From positions 1-20,127 of IMG/VR virus record IMGVR_UViG_3300022187_000331: a DNA stretch of 20,127 bases. The stretch is one strand, 5' to 3'. Under the pieces are notes generated by a model that made no database searches, was not told where the DNA came from, and saw nothing but the letters and a program-made list of their open reading frames with translations. Each line of letters begins with the position of its first letter. The first letter of the stretch is position 1. Made by a program: the position numbers and the translations under genes. The DNA comes from a virus. Below, piece by piece: positions 1 through 8,600 of this stretch.

Positions 1-202
1 GTACATGGTTACAGAAGATAAATCCGCTGGCGCGGGGACGCTAAAGTTTCAACCGCCACTAAGAGCAGAGATAGCATCAGGCACAGCGTTAGATTTTACA
101 TTGCCTAAAAGTCTATGGCGCATGGCATCAAATGATATTGGCTGGTCTACTGATACTGCCTCCCTTTATGGATTTACTCTAGCCTGTGTCGAGGCCATAT
201 AA
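1..202 (+). CDS. Phage tail-tip protein, C-terminal fragment (5' partial)
   Basis: The reading frame is open to the left edge of the window (codon phase begins at base 2), so this is the last ~66 residues of a longer gene; the ATG at 5 is unlikely to be its start. The visible end contains a PPLRAEIASGTALDF-type stretch followed by PKSLWRMASN. From memory, this pattern is common at the C-terminus of tail proteins encoded just before the DUF2163-like and host-specificity genes of marine siphophages and gene transfer agents. The stop TAA shares its last A with the next ATG (TAATG), suggesting translational coupling. A structural tail role is inferred from context and this pattern. The exact family cannot be set without the missing N-terminus. 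Confidence 0.7.
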   Translation, partial: YMVTEDKSAGAGTLKFQPPLRAEIASGTALDFTLPKSLWRMASNDIGWSTDTASLYGFTLACVEAI

Positions 203-819
203 TGAGTCGCACCCTATCAACTGAAATGCAAGCGGTCGCAACCGCTGAAGTAGTACGCCCGATCTATTTAATTGATATGGAGTTTACCTCTGGTAGCGTT
301 TACTTCTGGTCTGGCGTGGGCAATTTAACTTTTAATAGTAATACCTATATCGGTGCGGGTGATTTACTTAGCATCGGGTCGGTAAGCGAGACAGCCGAAC
401 TACAAGCAAATGGCGCAACTGTTACGCTGACAGGTATAAAACAATCACTGGTCACTATCGCTAGGGATGAGCCATATCAGGGTAGGCCGCTGACTATCCG
501 TTTAGGCGCATTAGATGATAGCGGTGATCTAGTTTCATCGCCTGTAATTATCTTTAGCGGCTTTATGGATGTAATGACTATAGCCGATGGCGGTGAGACA
601 TCTACAATATCTATCAGCGTAGAGAATAAATTAATCGCCTTTGAAAGATCATTTGTTAGACGCTATACCAGTGAAGATCAAAAGATTGAGCATCCCTCCG
701 ATAAGGGCTTTGAGTTTGTAACTAAGATTCAAGAGAAAGAGATTATCTGGGGCAGACCAACCCCAGCATCGGCAGGAACGCATTCAGGAGGTAGATCAGA
801 TTTAAGGGTTGGTAGATGA
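202..819 (+). CDS. DUF2163-like phage tail-tip protein
   Basis: 205 residues. The N-terminus (MSRTLSTEMQAVATAE) and the following pattern of an amphipathic start, then beta strands with FTSGSVYFWSG and an ELQANGATVTLTG segment, resemble phage tail proteins of the DUF2163/BR0599 type. These lie between the distal tail protein and the host-specificity protein and help build the baseplate or tail tip. The C-terminal part is short and polar (THSGGRSDLRVGR), so the protein looks smaller than full DUF2163 members, as I recall them. The start is set by the TAATG overlap with the previous gene, and the stop overlaps the next gene as ATGA at 816-819. The role is inferred from family resemblance and gene order; no catalytic motif is seen. 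Confidence 0.7.
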   Translation: MSRTLSTEMQAVATAEVVRPIYLIDMEFTSGSVYFWSGVGNLTFNSNTYIGAGDLLSIGSVSETAELQANGATVTLTGIKQSLVTIARDEPYQGRPLTIRLGALDDSGDLVSSPVIIFSGFMDVMTIADGGETSTISISVENKLIAFERSFVRRYTSEDQKIEHPSDKGFEFVTKIQEKEIIWGRPTPASAGTHSGGRSDLRVGR

Positions 820-1271
820 TAACAATACAGCATGAAAGTCTGGTAAATGTTAAAGAAGATATAAAGCCGCTATTGGAAGAACACTGGCGGCTTGTTGCGT
901 TAAATCAGGGCAAGATAAAACTCAATCCTGATTGGAAGGAATACGCTAGATTAGATGCGGCAGGGATATTGAACATATTTACTGCGCGTGATGATGGTGA
1001 GTTAGTTGGTTACTTTGTTTTAATAATCAATAAAAGCATCCATTATCAAGATCACTACTTTGCGGTAAATGATGTTGTATTTGTTTTGCCTGACAGTAGA
1101 GCGGGTGCAACTGGCTATAAATTGATCAAATTCGCAGAAGATTATTGTCGTGATATTGGTGTATCATTGATGATGATCAATACGAAGGTACACATACCTT
1201 TTGATAAGCTAATGATAGGAATGGGCTTTGATTTAATAGAGCGCGTTTATTCTAAATTTTTAGGAAAGTAA
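816..1271 (+). CDS. GNAT-fold acetyltransferase-like protein in the tail module
   Basis: 151 residues with the arrangement of a GCN5-related N-acetyltransferase. A strand-rich segment ends in ELVGYFVLII (about residues 62-71). The motif A region is NDVVFVLPDSRAGATGYKLI (85-104), whose R95-x-G97-x-x-G100 sits where GNAT enzymes bind the acetyl-CoA pyrophosphate. It is followed by a helix (KFAEDYCRDIG) and a final strand pair with GMGFDLIERVYSK. Family knowledge: such enzymes move acetyl groups onto amines. The glycine motif is loose, so the protein could be a structural GNAT fold like that proposed for T7 internal virion protein gp13. It sits where related phages often carry an NlpC/P60 tail peptidase. 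Start overlaps the previous stop (ATGA). Confidence 0.75.
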   Translation: MITIQHESLVNVKEDIKPLLEEHWRLVALNQGKIKLNPDWKEYARLDAAGILNIFTARDDGELVGYFVLIINKSIHYQDHYFAVNDVVFVLPDSRAGATGYKLIKFAEDYCRDIGVSLMMINTKVHIPFDKLMIGMGFDLIERVYSKFLGK

Positions 1272-1272
1272 A

Positions 1273-4200
1273 ATGGCAGTATCAGCAATAGCAGGATTGA
1301 TGACGGCAGGGGGTGCAGTTGCGGCCGCAGGAGGGTTTGCCGCATTTGCCGCAGGTACTTTATTTGGCGGCTCTTTGCTCACTGCTTTTGCCATTGGTGC
1401 TGGCCTTTCTGTTGTATCTCGCGCCTTGATGCCAACCCCTTCACTTGGCGCACAGATGCAGGGAAACTCTGTAACTGTCAGAGAACCTGCTGTATCCCGT
1501 AAAATCATTTATGGTCGCGCTAGAGTTGGCGGTGCTATTGTTTATATAGATTCTACTGGCACTGATAACGAGTATCTCCATTTAGTAATTGCTGTAGCGG
1601 GTCATGCGATTGATGGCTTTGAGCAAGTCTGGTTTAACGATACAAAAGTCTGGGATGGCAGTTTTCAAGGTAACTGGGGGTCTTATGTTCACATAGGCTT
1701 CCATGATGGTACGCAAACAACTGCCGACAGCACTCTAGTATCTGCATCCAGCGGCTGGACTAATGATCATAAATTATTAGACACAGCCTATATCTATGTT
1801 CGACTAAAATACGATACAGATCAATTCGCGCAGGGCTTGCCGAACATCTCTACAGTGGTTAGAGGTAAAAAGGTTTATAACCCTGTCTCAGCGACTACAG
1901 CATGGTCACAGAATCCCGCTCTCTGCGTGTTTGACTACTTAAAAGATACAAAGTATGGCTTGGCAGAGTCGGCCTCTAACGTCAATACAACGGCTCTGAT
2001 AGCGGCTCAAAGTTTATGCGATGAGACTGTTAATTTGTCAGGCGGTGGCAGTCAAAATAGATACGTTCTGGATGGCGTAGTAGACACTGCAAATAGCCGA
2101 AAAGATAACATCGAGGCCATGTTGTCGAGCATGGGTGGTAAGCTGATTTACTCAGGCGGTGAGTATTTTATTGTCGGTGCTGAATACAACACCCCCACGA
2201 TCACAGTGGATGAATCTGTATTAGTTGGTGGTATATCGGTTAAGACCAAGCAAAGCCGCAGAAGCCTCTACAATGGCGTTAAAGGCGTTTACTTAGCAGA
2301 AGAAGAAAACTACACCCTAGCGGATTATCCCTCTATAACTAGCAGTAGCTACTCTACAGAAGATGGCGATCCTATCTATCTAGATATGCCGTTGCCGTTT
2401 ACGACTAATAACGTAAGGGCGCAGAGAATCGCCAAGATTGCCCTATTGCAATCAAGACAACAAACGCAGATAACCATTCCTTGTAATCTGGCCGCACTGA
2501 AGTTTAAGGCTGGCGATAACATCATGGTTACCAACTCGCGTATGGGTTGGACTCAGAAAGTTTTTGAAGTTACTGGCTACCAACTAGACATAACCACTGA
2601 TGGCGCAATTATTGTAAACGTAGATGCGATAGAAACAGCCTCTGCCATATTTGATTGGTCAACATCCGATCAGCAAGACTTTACCACTGGGGGCGAGGTT
2701 GATTTGTATGATGGCTTTACTACTCAGCCGCCTACTAATCTTGCCGCTACATCTACGACAGTAGTCGCATCTGATGGGACTTTATTGCCCTCTCTTAGAT
2801 TGACTTGGACTGATTCAACCGATGTATTTGTCACCCAGTATGAAGTGCAATATCAGCGCGGGTCGGCTCTGGTTGATTACGGAAATATCACAGATGCCTA
2901 CACTACAAATACCGATCATGGCTTAATTACTAATGCGGCATCTATCACGTTGGATTACGGCTCTATTGATGATCCAGTGGCGACTGATGAGCCTAACTAT
3001 AATTCAGTCTTTGTAACGACTAATCAATATGTGATTACTGGTGTTGTCCCATCGGCTAATTACAACATAAGAATCAGGGCAGTAAATAATCTTGGTGTTA
3101 AAAGTAACTTTGTCACCCTGTCAGGATTGGCCGAAGGGGATACTGATCCCTGCGGTATTCCAGATAGCCTAAGTGCGGTTGGTGGCCTGAAAGAAATTAG
3201 CTTGTCGTGGATTATTCCCACTGAGCCTGATTACTCTCATGTTGAAGTATGGGAAAACATCGTAAACAACTCTGCGACTGCAACTAAGATTGCGACTGCC
3301 AGCGGGGATAACTTTGCCCGTACAGGTTTAGGTTATAACGTACTCAGATATTACTGGGTTAAATCGGTCGATTACTCTGGTAATGTTTCTGCGTTTTCAT
3401 CGGTAGCCAGTGCGACTACTTTATTTGTCGATACTGATTCCTTTAGTCAGGCAGTAAATGATTTATTCTCTGAGGCAGGTGCGTATGGTATCGAGCCTGT
3501 TAGTTCACTTCCTGCAACGGGTGACTTTAACGGTCAGATAAAATATAACACTACTCAAAATAAATTATACCGCTGGGATTCTGCAACTTCTGCGTGGACT
3601 GATGACATATTCTCGATTACGTCAGGCAGTGTTGATCTTGCATCATTCGCATCAGGCATTGAACCAATTAGTATTGTTTCTAGCTTGCCTAATCCATCAG
3701 GATATACTGGTGCAAACCTAGTATTTTTAACAACTGATTATAAATTATACCGATACAACGGCACTGCATTTGTCTCTAGTGTTGCGGCTGGTGATATTAC
3801 TGGCACTATCGGTTCGGATGTATTTCCAAATAATTTAAGGCCAGTAGAGATTGTTTCTACACTTCCTACTACGGGCAACTTCCAAGGTCGGCAGGTATTC
3901 CTTACATCTGACAATAAACTATACAGATATAACGGAACGTCATTTATCGCAAGCGTAGCAACTAGCGATCTACAGGGTCAGGTAAGCAGTACGCAGATCA
4001 GCGACAACTCAATATCTACAGCCAAGATACAAGCAGACGCGATCACTGCAAATGAAATATCAACTGGCGCGGTTACTGCTGATGCTATTACTGCTGGTTC
4101 TATTAGTTCGGCCGCTATTGCGGCTGATGCCATTACATCGGATAAGATTGCGGCTAACGCTGTTACAGCGGGTGCTATTCAGGCGGGTGCTATTAGTGCG

Positions 4201-4779
4201 ACTGCTATTGCTTCCGATGCTATTACATCTGATAAGATTTTGGCAGGGGCTATACAAACATCAGACTTAGCGGCTAACTCTATCACTGGTGGTCTTATTG
4301 CGGCATCAGGTGTCATCACTAGCGCGGCACAAATAGACGACGCTGTAATTACATCAGCCAAGATTGATAACCTTGCAGTAACTCAAGGTAAGATTGCTGA
4401 TTTAGCGGTTGATACAATTAAGATTGCAGATCAGGCTGTGACAATTCCATCGTCTGTAGAATTAGCAACCTCAACAAATATATTTGGATCTACCGAACAA
4501 TTAATATTAACTTTAACCTTTACTGGCACTGGGGCAAATGCTGATGTTTTATCTACTATTGCCGCTGGTGGATCTGGATCAGCATATTTGCAATTAAGTT
4601 ATTACCACAATAACAGCTTAGAAAAAGTACATAATTACCAATATGGTGGTGTTGTAGCTTTTCCGATTACAACAACATCAGGAACAAATACTATTAAATT
4701 ATATGGCAGAATATTTAGCGGAAGTCAGGGTGCATTTGTTCCAGAGGCATATATAAGGACATTGGAGACTAAAAAATGA
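1273..4779 (+). CDS. Host-specificity / tail-tip protein (lambda J-like) with FN3 domains
   Basis: 1168 residues, the largest gene here. The first ~50 residues are Ala/Gly-rich and hydrophobic, as in many J-like tail-tip proteins. Next comes the conserved tail-tip region (NEYLHLVIAVAGHAIDGFE near residues 95-115, then TVVRGKKVYNP and NPALCVFDYL). Two fibronectin type III-like segments follow (about 486-620 and 625-715). Three repeats of a ~35-residue KLYRYNGT-type motif start near residues 740, 796 and 858. An Ala-Ile-Thr rich repeat tract (ADAIT, SDKI) spans about 920-1050, and a short beta-rich C-terminal domain ends the protein. Lambda J-type proteins sit at the tail tip and contact the host receptor. 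An AGGAAAG Shine-Dalgarno lies before the ATG. The stop overlaps the next start (ATGA at 4776-4779). Confidence 0.88.
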   Translation: MAVSAIAGLMTAGGAVAAAGGFAAFAAGTLFGGSLLTAFAIGAGLSVVSRALMPTPSLGAQMQGNSVTVREPAVSRKIIYGRARVGGAIVYIDSTGTDNEYLHLVIAVAGHAIDGFEQVWFNDTKVWDGSFQGNWGSYVHIGFHDGTQTTADSTLVSASSGWTNDHKLLDTAYIYVRLKYDTDQFAQGLPNISTVVRGKKVYNPVSATTAWSQNPALCVFDYLKDTKYGLAESASNVNTTALIAAQSLCDETVNLSGGGSQNRYVLDGVVDTANSRKDNIEAMLSSMGGKLIYSGGEYFIVGAEYNTPTITVDESVLVGGISVKTKQSRRSLYNGVKGVYLAEEENYTLADYPSITSSSYSTEDGDPIYLDMPLPFTTNNVRAQRIAKIALLQSRQQTQITIPCNLAALKFKAGDNIMVTNSRMGWTQKVFEVTGYQLDITTDGAIIVNVDAIETASAIFDWSTSDQQDFTTGGEVDLYDGFTTQPPTNLAATSTTVVASDGTLLPSLRLTWTDSTDVFVTQYEVQYQRGSALVDYGNITDAYTTNTDHGLITNAASITLDYGSIDDPVATDEPNYNSVFVTTNQYVITGVVPSANYNIRIRAVNNLGVKSNFVTLSGLAEGDTDPCGIPDSLSAVGGLKEISLSWIIPTEPDYSHVEVWENIVNNSATATKIATASGDNFARTGLGYNVLRYYWVKSVDYSGNVSAFSSVASATTLFVDTDSFSQAVNDLFSEAGAYGIEPVSSLPATGDFNGQIKYNTTQNKLYRWDSATSAWTDDIFSITSGSVDLASFASGIEPISIVSSLPNPSGYTGANLVFLTTDYKLYRYNGTAFVSSVAAGDITGTIGSDVFPNNLRPVEIVSTLPTTGNFQGRQVFLTSDNKLYRYNGTSFIASVATSDLQGQVSSTQISDNSISTAKIQADAITANEISTGAVTADAITAGSISSAAIAADAITSDKIAANAVTAGAIQAGAISATAIASDAITSDKILAGAIQTSDLAANSITGGLIAASGVITSAAQIDDAVITSAKIDNLAVTQGKIADLAVDTIKIADQAVTIPSSVELATSTNIFGSTEQLILTLTFTGTGANADVLSTIAAGGSGSAYLQLSYYHNNSLEKVHNYQYGGVVAFPITTTSGTNTIKLYGRIFSGSQGAFVPEAYIRTLETKK
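3490..4400 (+). repeat. Internal repeat region of the tail-tip gene
   Basis: Two kinds of in-frame repeat are visible. Three copies of a motif ending in KLYR(W/Y) start near 3490, 3658 and 3844, about 56-62 codons apart. The Ala/Ile/Thr-rich tract from about 4037 contains near-identical 24-base units at 4126-4149 and 4216-4239, exactly 90 bases apart, within a longer run of shorter GCTATT-type units. Such tracts are expected to form elongated stalk or trimeric fibre sections. They may also expand or contract by slippage or recombination; that is inference. Confidence 0.75.
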
Positions 4780-5117
4780 TTAAAACATTTACAGTCATTA
4801 ATTCAATTACTAATCAACCTGTCCGATTTTGTCAGTGTGTGGAATCTGACAAAGATTTGTTGTGCGGAGAAAACGAACATTTAGTTGAGGGTAGGCAAGA
4901 ATTAGAGGTTGATTCGCAATTATTTTTAAATGAATTTAAAGATTTAAGAAACGCACTTTTAGCAGAATCAGATTGGACTCAATTTGCAGACAGCCCATTA
5001 ACCGACAAGAAAAAGGCAGAATGGGCAACGTACAGGCAAGCGTTAAGAGACTTGCCACAAGAATACCCTAATGCTATTTCAAATGATGATATAATTTGGC
5101 CTACAAAGCCGAGGTAA
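4776..5117 (+). CDS. Phage tail assembly chaperone (PF16778-like)
   Basis: 113 residues. The C-terminal half carries a well-recognised pattern: RNALLAESDWTQFADSPLTD, then KKAEWATYRQALRDLPQEYP and a final IIWPTKP. This is the signature of the Phage_tail_APC family (PF16778), small proteins usually encoded beside tail fibre genes and thought to assist tail or fibre assembly. The N-terminal half is less conserved; it has two cysteines (FCQCVES) and a third in LLCGEN. Start is fixed by the ATGA overlap with the tail-tip gene, and the tail fibre gene follows after 4 bases. The role in fibre assembly is family knowledge plus context. Confidence 0.85.
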   Translation: MIKTFTVINSITNQPVRFCQCVESDKDLLCGENEHLVEGRQELEVDSQLFLNEFKDLRNALLAESDWTQFADSPLTDKKKAEWATYRQALRDLPQEYPNAISNDDIIWPTKPR

Positions 5118-5121
5118 CGAC

Positions 5122-7092
5122 ATGACAACAGCAGTACAAAGACGCAGAGGCACTAACACCGAACACGCATCCTTTACAGGGTTAGAAGGTGAGTTAAGTG
5201 TAAATACTACCAACGAATCCGTACACGTTCACGATGGATCGACTGCTGGCGGTTTCGAGCTTGCAAGGGCAGATGCCTCTAATATTGTCGCAACTAGCAT
5301 TGATATTAATGGCGGCACTATCGACGGCACAGCCATTGGCGCATCCTCTGCATCCACAGGCGCGTTTACTACGCTGACTGCTAGTGGCGAAATCACAGCC
5401 AACGGTGGCATTGCTCTAGGCGATTCTGACAAGGCTACGTTTGGTGATAGTGATGATTTACAGATTTATCATGATGGGTCTAATAGTTACATTAGTGACC
5501 AAGGCACTAACGACCTTAAAATATTAGCTACAGATTTTCAGCTAAAAAATGCGGCAGATAATGAGTTTATGATGACTGCTGTTACTGATGGTGCTGTAAC
5601 TCTTTACCACAACAGCGCGGCCAAACTAGCCACCACCTCCACAGGCATAGACGTTACTGGCACGGCCACGATGGATGGGCTTACTGTTGATGGGGCGTAT
5701 ACTGATGTTAAATTTAAAACAACGCAAGGTCGTTTAGATTTATGGCTAACGGATACGGACACGACAGAAGGTCAAGTGCGTGTACGTGGCGACGCGAATA
5801 ATCTAGTATTTATTACAAACACAGCAGAACGCGCTAGGCTGACAAGCGATGGTGATTTGGGCATAGGTACTACAGCCATTATGCAGGACTTTGGTGGCGG
5901 CAGGACAACGCTTGCACTTAAAGGCGCAGGAAGCACTGATTACTCAACACTACAGCTAGGTAACTACGGCACTTCGTCCAACGGCCAGATTCACGGCCTC
6001 ATAAACTTTTATGACGGCACAACATCTGTATCAAGAATACAGAGCGTTAGGGCTTCAAATACCTCTGATGCTCATCTTGCGTTTTACACTGCGCCTTCCT
6101 CTGGTGGAATTACGGAGAGGGCTAGGCTGACAAGCGATGGCAACCTGTTGGTGGGTAAGACTGCTAGTGGAACTGCAAACACAGGCGCAGAATTAAGAAA
6201 TGGCTCATCAAATCATGCAGTAATTGCTACATCTACTTCAGAAACACCAGTGGTAGTGAACCGCAAAACTAATGACGGGTCGCTAATTAACTTCTTAAAA
6301 GACGGCTCAACCGTAGGGTCTATTGGCACAGTATCAGGCGACATACGTATTGGTGGCCTTGATGACAATCACGCATCATTAAGATTTGCCGCATCATCTA
6401 AGGCTGTACTGCCTGTTAAAAACAGTGACGGTGGCCTGAGCGATGCCACTACTGACTTGGGTGCTTCTAACGCTCGCTTCAAAGACCTCTACCTGTCAGG
6501 CAACGCATATCTTGGCGACGGTAAAGATTTAAGTTGGGGCGGTACTTATAACGACGGAAACCCAACAATAGCGGCTAGTTCTAACTTTATTGCTTTTTAT
6601 CCTGAAGGAACTACCTCTGGTGAGGCGGCCAGAATCAACTCCTCTGGCTATATAACAAGTCTACCAACATACAACAACGGTTCAGCAAGTTCTGCTAATA
6701 TGGTGGTTAATTCTAGCGGTTTATTTTTGCGTTCTGTTTCTTCAGGCAAGTACAAAACAGATGTCGAAGACGTGCAGGATTCTTATGTTGATTCTCTGTT
6801 AAACATTAGGCCTGTTTATTATCGTTCACTTTTGGAAAACGACAATTCTGAGCATAGTCATTGGGGCTTTATTGCAGAAGAAGTTGCAGAAATTGACCCT
6901 AGACTTGTCCACTACAAGACAGTTGATGTTTCTTACACTGACGGTGGCGAGCGAGTAGAGACTGAACTTAAAACCCCAGAACCAGAGGGTGTCCAGTACG
7001 AAAGATTTGTACCTTTGATGCTTAAATTAATACAAAATCAACAAACCTTAATTGAATCACTAACAGCCCGTATAGCGGCACTAGAGGAATAA
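5122..7092 (+). CDS. Tail fibre with Mtd-like N-terminus and S74 self-cleaving chaperone C-terminus
   Basis: 656 residues. Residues ~1-50 (QRRRGTNTEHASFTGLEGEL, SVHVHDGSTAGGFELA) match the N-terminal beta-prism domain of the BPP-1 major tropism determinant (Mtd_N). This is followed by a long repetitive shaft of the kind seen in marine phage fibres (IDINGGTIDGTAIG, DDLQIYHDGSNSYISDQGT, ERARLTSDG twice). The C-terminal ~120 residues are a Peptidase_S74 intramolecular chaperone, with S540 and K545 spaced as in the Ser-Lys dyad, then HWGFIAEEVAEIDPRLV and a terminal coiled coil (LIESLTARIAALEE). S74 domains trimerise the fibre and then cut themselves off. A GAGG Shine-Dalgarno lies 8-10 bases before ATG. 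Expected role: receptor binding at the tail. Confidence 0.88.
   Translation: MTTAVQRRRGTNTEHASFTGLEGELSVNTTNESVHVHDGSTAGGFELARADASNIVATSIDINGGTIDGTAIGASSASTGAFTTLTASGEITANGGIALGDSDKATFGDSDDLQIYHDGSNSYISDQGTNDLKILATDFQLKNAADNEFMMTAVTDGAVTLYHNSAAKLATTSTGIDVTGTATMDGLTVDGAYTDVKFKTTQGRLDLWLTDTDTTEGQVRVRGDANNLVFITNTAERARLTSDGDLGIGTTAIMQDFGGGRTTLALKGAGSTDYSTLQLGNYGTSSNGQIHGLINFYDGTTSVSRIQSVRASNTSDAHLAFYTAPSSGGITERARLTSDGNLLVGKTASGTANTGAELRNGSSNHAVIATSTSETPVVVNRKTNDGSLINFLKDGSTVGSIGTVSGDIRIGGLDDNHASLRFAASSKAVLPVKNSDGGLSDATTDLGASNARFKDLYLSGNAYLGDGKDLSWGGTYNDGNPTIAASSNFIAFYPEGTTSGEAARINSSGYITSLPTYNNGSASSANMVVNSSGLFLRSVSSGKYKTDVEDVQDSYVDSLLNIRPVYYRSLLENDNSEHSHWGFIAEEVAEIDPRLVHYKTVDVSYTDGGERVETELKTPEPEGVQYERFVPLMLKLIQNQQTLIESLTARIAALEE
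5833..6140 (+). repeat. 20-bp direct repeat inside the tail fibre gene
   Basis: An identical 20-base segment occurs at 5833-5852 and 6121-6140, 288 bases apart and in the same frame, encoding ARLTSDG. It marks a duplicated shaft module and could serve as a recombination point for exchange or deletion of fibre segments. Confidence 0.7.
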
Positions 7093-7096
7093 AATC

Positions 7097-7414
7097 ATGG
7101 CAGTAACTTGGACAATCTCAACACTAGAACGCAACACTGACGACGGTGTTGTTGTAGCACACTGGCGTGCTAGCGATAGCGAAGTAGTAGGCACTGGCGA
7201 TGACGCTGTAACTCACTCAGGTAGCTCATACGGCACTTGCGGCTTTACCCCTGACGCAGATGCTGACGGCTACACAGCCTATGCTGACATCACAGAGGCT
7301 CAGGTCATTGAGTGGGTAAAGGCTGACGTTGACGCTGACGCTATTGAGGCAAGCATTGCTTCACAGATTGCAGACAGCAAGGCTCCCGCGATTAGCACTG
7401 GAGTGCCTTGGTAA
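7097..7414 (+). CDS. Small tail-fibre-associated protein (MAVTWTIS-type, DUF7936-like)
   Basis: 105 residues, acidic. It begins MAVTWTISTLERNTDDGVVV and ends in GVPW. Small proteins with this start are common directly downstream of tail fibre genes in marine phages; I associate them with DUF7936, but the assignment is from memory. The middle carries a beta-rich stretch (SSYGTCGFTPDADADGY) and a helical end (EAQVIEWVKADVDADAIEASIASQI). An AGAGGA Shine-Dalgarno lies 7-12 bases before ATG. Its stop overlaps the next start (TAATG at 7412-7416). Position between the fibre and other small structural genes suggests a virion or fibre accessory role; function is unknown. Confidence 0.75.
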   Translation: MAVTWTISTLERNTDDGVVVAHWRASDSEVVGTGDDAVTHSGSSYGTCGFTPDADADGYTAYADITEAQVIEWVKADVDADAIEASIASQIADSKAPAISTGVPW

Positions 7415-7884
7415 TGATTGATCCCGTCACGGCCATCAGCATAGCCACTAACGCCTTTGGTACTGTAAAAAGGATGATTGAGGCTGGCCGAGATGTAGAG
7501 GATACACTTAGCCAAGTTGGTAGATGGTACGGGGCGGTCAGTGACTTAAATGAATGTCAGCGCAGGGCAGAAAATCCACCCCTGTTTAAGAAAATTGTTG
7601 CGTCACAATCTGTTGAGCAGGAGGCGATGCAGATATATGCTCACCAGAAAAAAATTCAGGCGCAAGAAAAGGAGCTACGCACTTTGCTTATGTATGCCTA
7701 CGGGCCTAGTGGCTATACTGAGCTAACTGAATTGCGGAGAAAAATAAGAGAGAAAAGAGAGCAAACAATTTACGCGCAGGAAAGAAAGCGCAAAGCGTTA
7801 TTCTGGAATAGCATTCAAATATCAGGAATCGCAGTTTTAGGCTATGCAATATATCTGATTATTGATTTCTTGATGAGGCAGTAA
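7414..7884 (+). CDS. Conserved phage protein with coiled coil and C-terminal membrane segment
   Basis: 156 residues from the ATG at 7414, chosen because it overlaps the previous stop as TAATG like its neighbours; a TTG two codons upstream is less likely. The N-terminus (MIDPVTAISIATNAFGTVKRMIEAG) is helical. The middle is a charged, Gln/Glu/Lys/Arg-rich helical stretch (about 60-125) that could form a coiled coil. The C-terminus is one hydrophobic membrane segment (about 130-153) followed by a short basic tail. Proteins of this build sit between structural and lysis genes in several marine phages. A role at the membrane or in the virion is inferred; no enzyme motif is present. Confidence 0.7.
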   Translation: MIDPVTAISIATNAFGTVKRMIEAGRDVEDTLSQVGRWYGAVSDLNECQRRAENPPLFKKIVASQSVEQEAMQIYAHQKKIQAQEKELRTLLMYAYGPSGYTELTELRRKIREKREQTIYAQERKRKALFWNSIQISGIAVLGYAIYLIIDFLMRQ

Positions 7885-7886
7885 CC

Positions 7887-8600
7887 ATGTATCAATTTGA
7901 TGAAGATATGCCAACCCCTAACTTTCTGCATGATGTTGCAAAAGGTAATATCTGGGATTCTAGGGCATTAAATATATTCGGCTTTAACCGCACTGTAGGA
8001 ACATCATTCGAGACGCTGTGGGATGATGGCGGTAATTATGTTTACCCTAGTTCTGCTGTTGCGATGGATGTCGTATCTACTTCTTCATCGGATACGATGG
8101 ATTTAAAAATTAACGGTCTAGATTCCAATTATGTTGAGATTAGCGAGACTGTCACGCTGACAGGCACTTCTGCTGTAACTACTACTGCGACATTTTTAAG
8201 AATTAACTCTGCCACTATCCTAGCTGGCTCGAATGTTGGTGATATTTCTATTACAAATGGCGGGACTAAATACGCCTTTATACAGGCAGAGATTGGCACT
8301 ACTCAATCTAGCGTTTACACTGTCCCCGCAGGACACTCGATCTACCTATTCCGAATAGATGTTACATCTGGTACTAACAACGGCCAGAAATATCTTACGT
8401 TTAGGAATGTGGTTAAAACAAACACTGGGAGAACATTAAGAGTTGCAGAAGCGACATTCGCCACATCGCAGGTCAGCTTTGATCGCCAACTCCCGTTTAA
8501 GATTGCAGAGAAATCAGACTTTCATTTCGAGGCGAAAAGCAGTAGCTCAGAAAACGAAGTCTCAATCTTTGTCGAAGCAATATTAGTTAAGGATTCATAA
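7887..8600 (+). CDS. Virion structural protein, cyanophage-like beta-rich family
   Basis: 237 residues, rich in Thr, Ser, Asn and Val and predicted mostly beta. Segments such as SRALNIFGFNRTVG, ETLWDDGGNYVYP, VEISETVTLTGTSAV and a late YTVPAGHSIYLFRID resemble a family of structural proteins in marine podo- and myoviruses, often annotated as virion or head-associated structural proteins. No signal peptide or transmembrane segment is seen. Start ATG lies 3 bases after the previous stop, and the stop overlaps the next start as TAATG at 8598-8602. Which part of the particle it occupies cannot be read from sequence; placement beside fibre genes hints at a decoration or fibre component. Confidence 0.7.
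   Translation: MYQFDEDMPTPNFLHDVAKGNIWDSRALNIFGFNRTVGTSFETLWDDGGNYVYPSSAVAMDVVSTSSSDTMDLKINGLDSNYVEISETVTLTGTSAVTTTATFLRINSATILAGSNVGDISITNGGTKYAFIQAEIGTTQSSVYTVPAGHSIYLFRIDVTSGTNNGQKYLTFRNVVKTNTGRTLRVAEATFATSQVSFDRQLPFKIAEKSDFHFEAKSSSSENEVSIFVEAILVKDS

Noticed and set aside
4052-4361. Several open frames on both strands inside the tail-tip gene
   Set aside because: They result from the regular Ala/Ile/Thr repeat codons and have no ribosome-binding sites.
5122-7092. Diversity-generating retroelement target, suggested by the Mtd-like N-terminus
   Set aside because: No reverse transcriptase, template repeat or C-type-lectin end is visible in the window.
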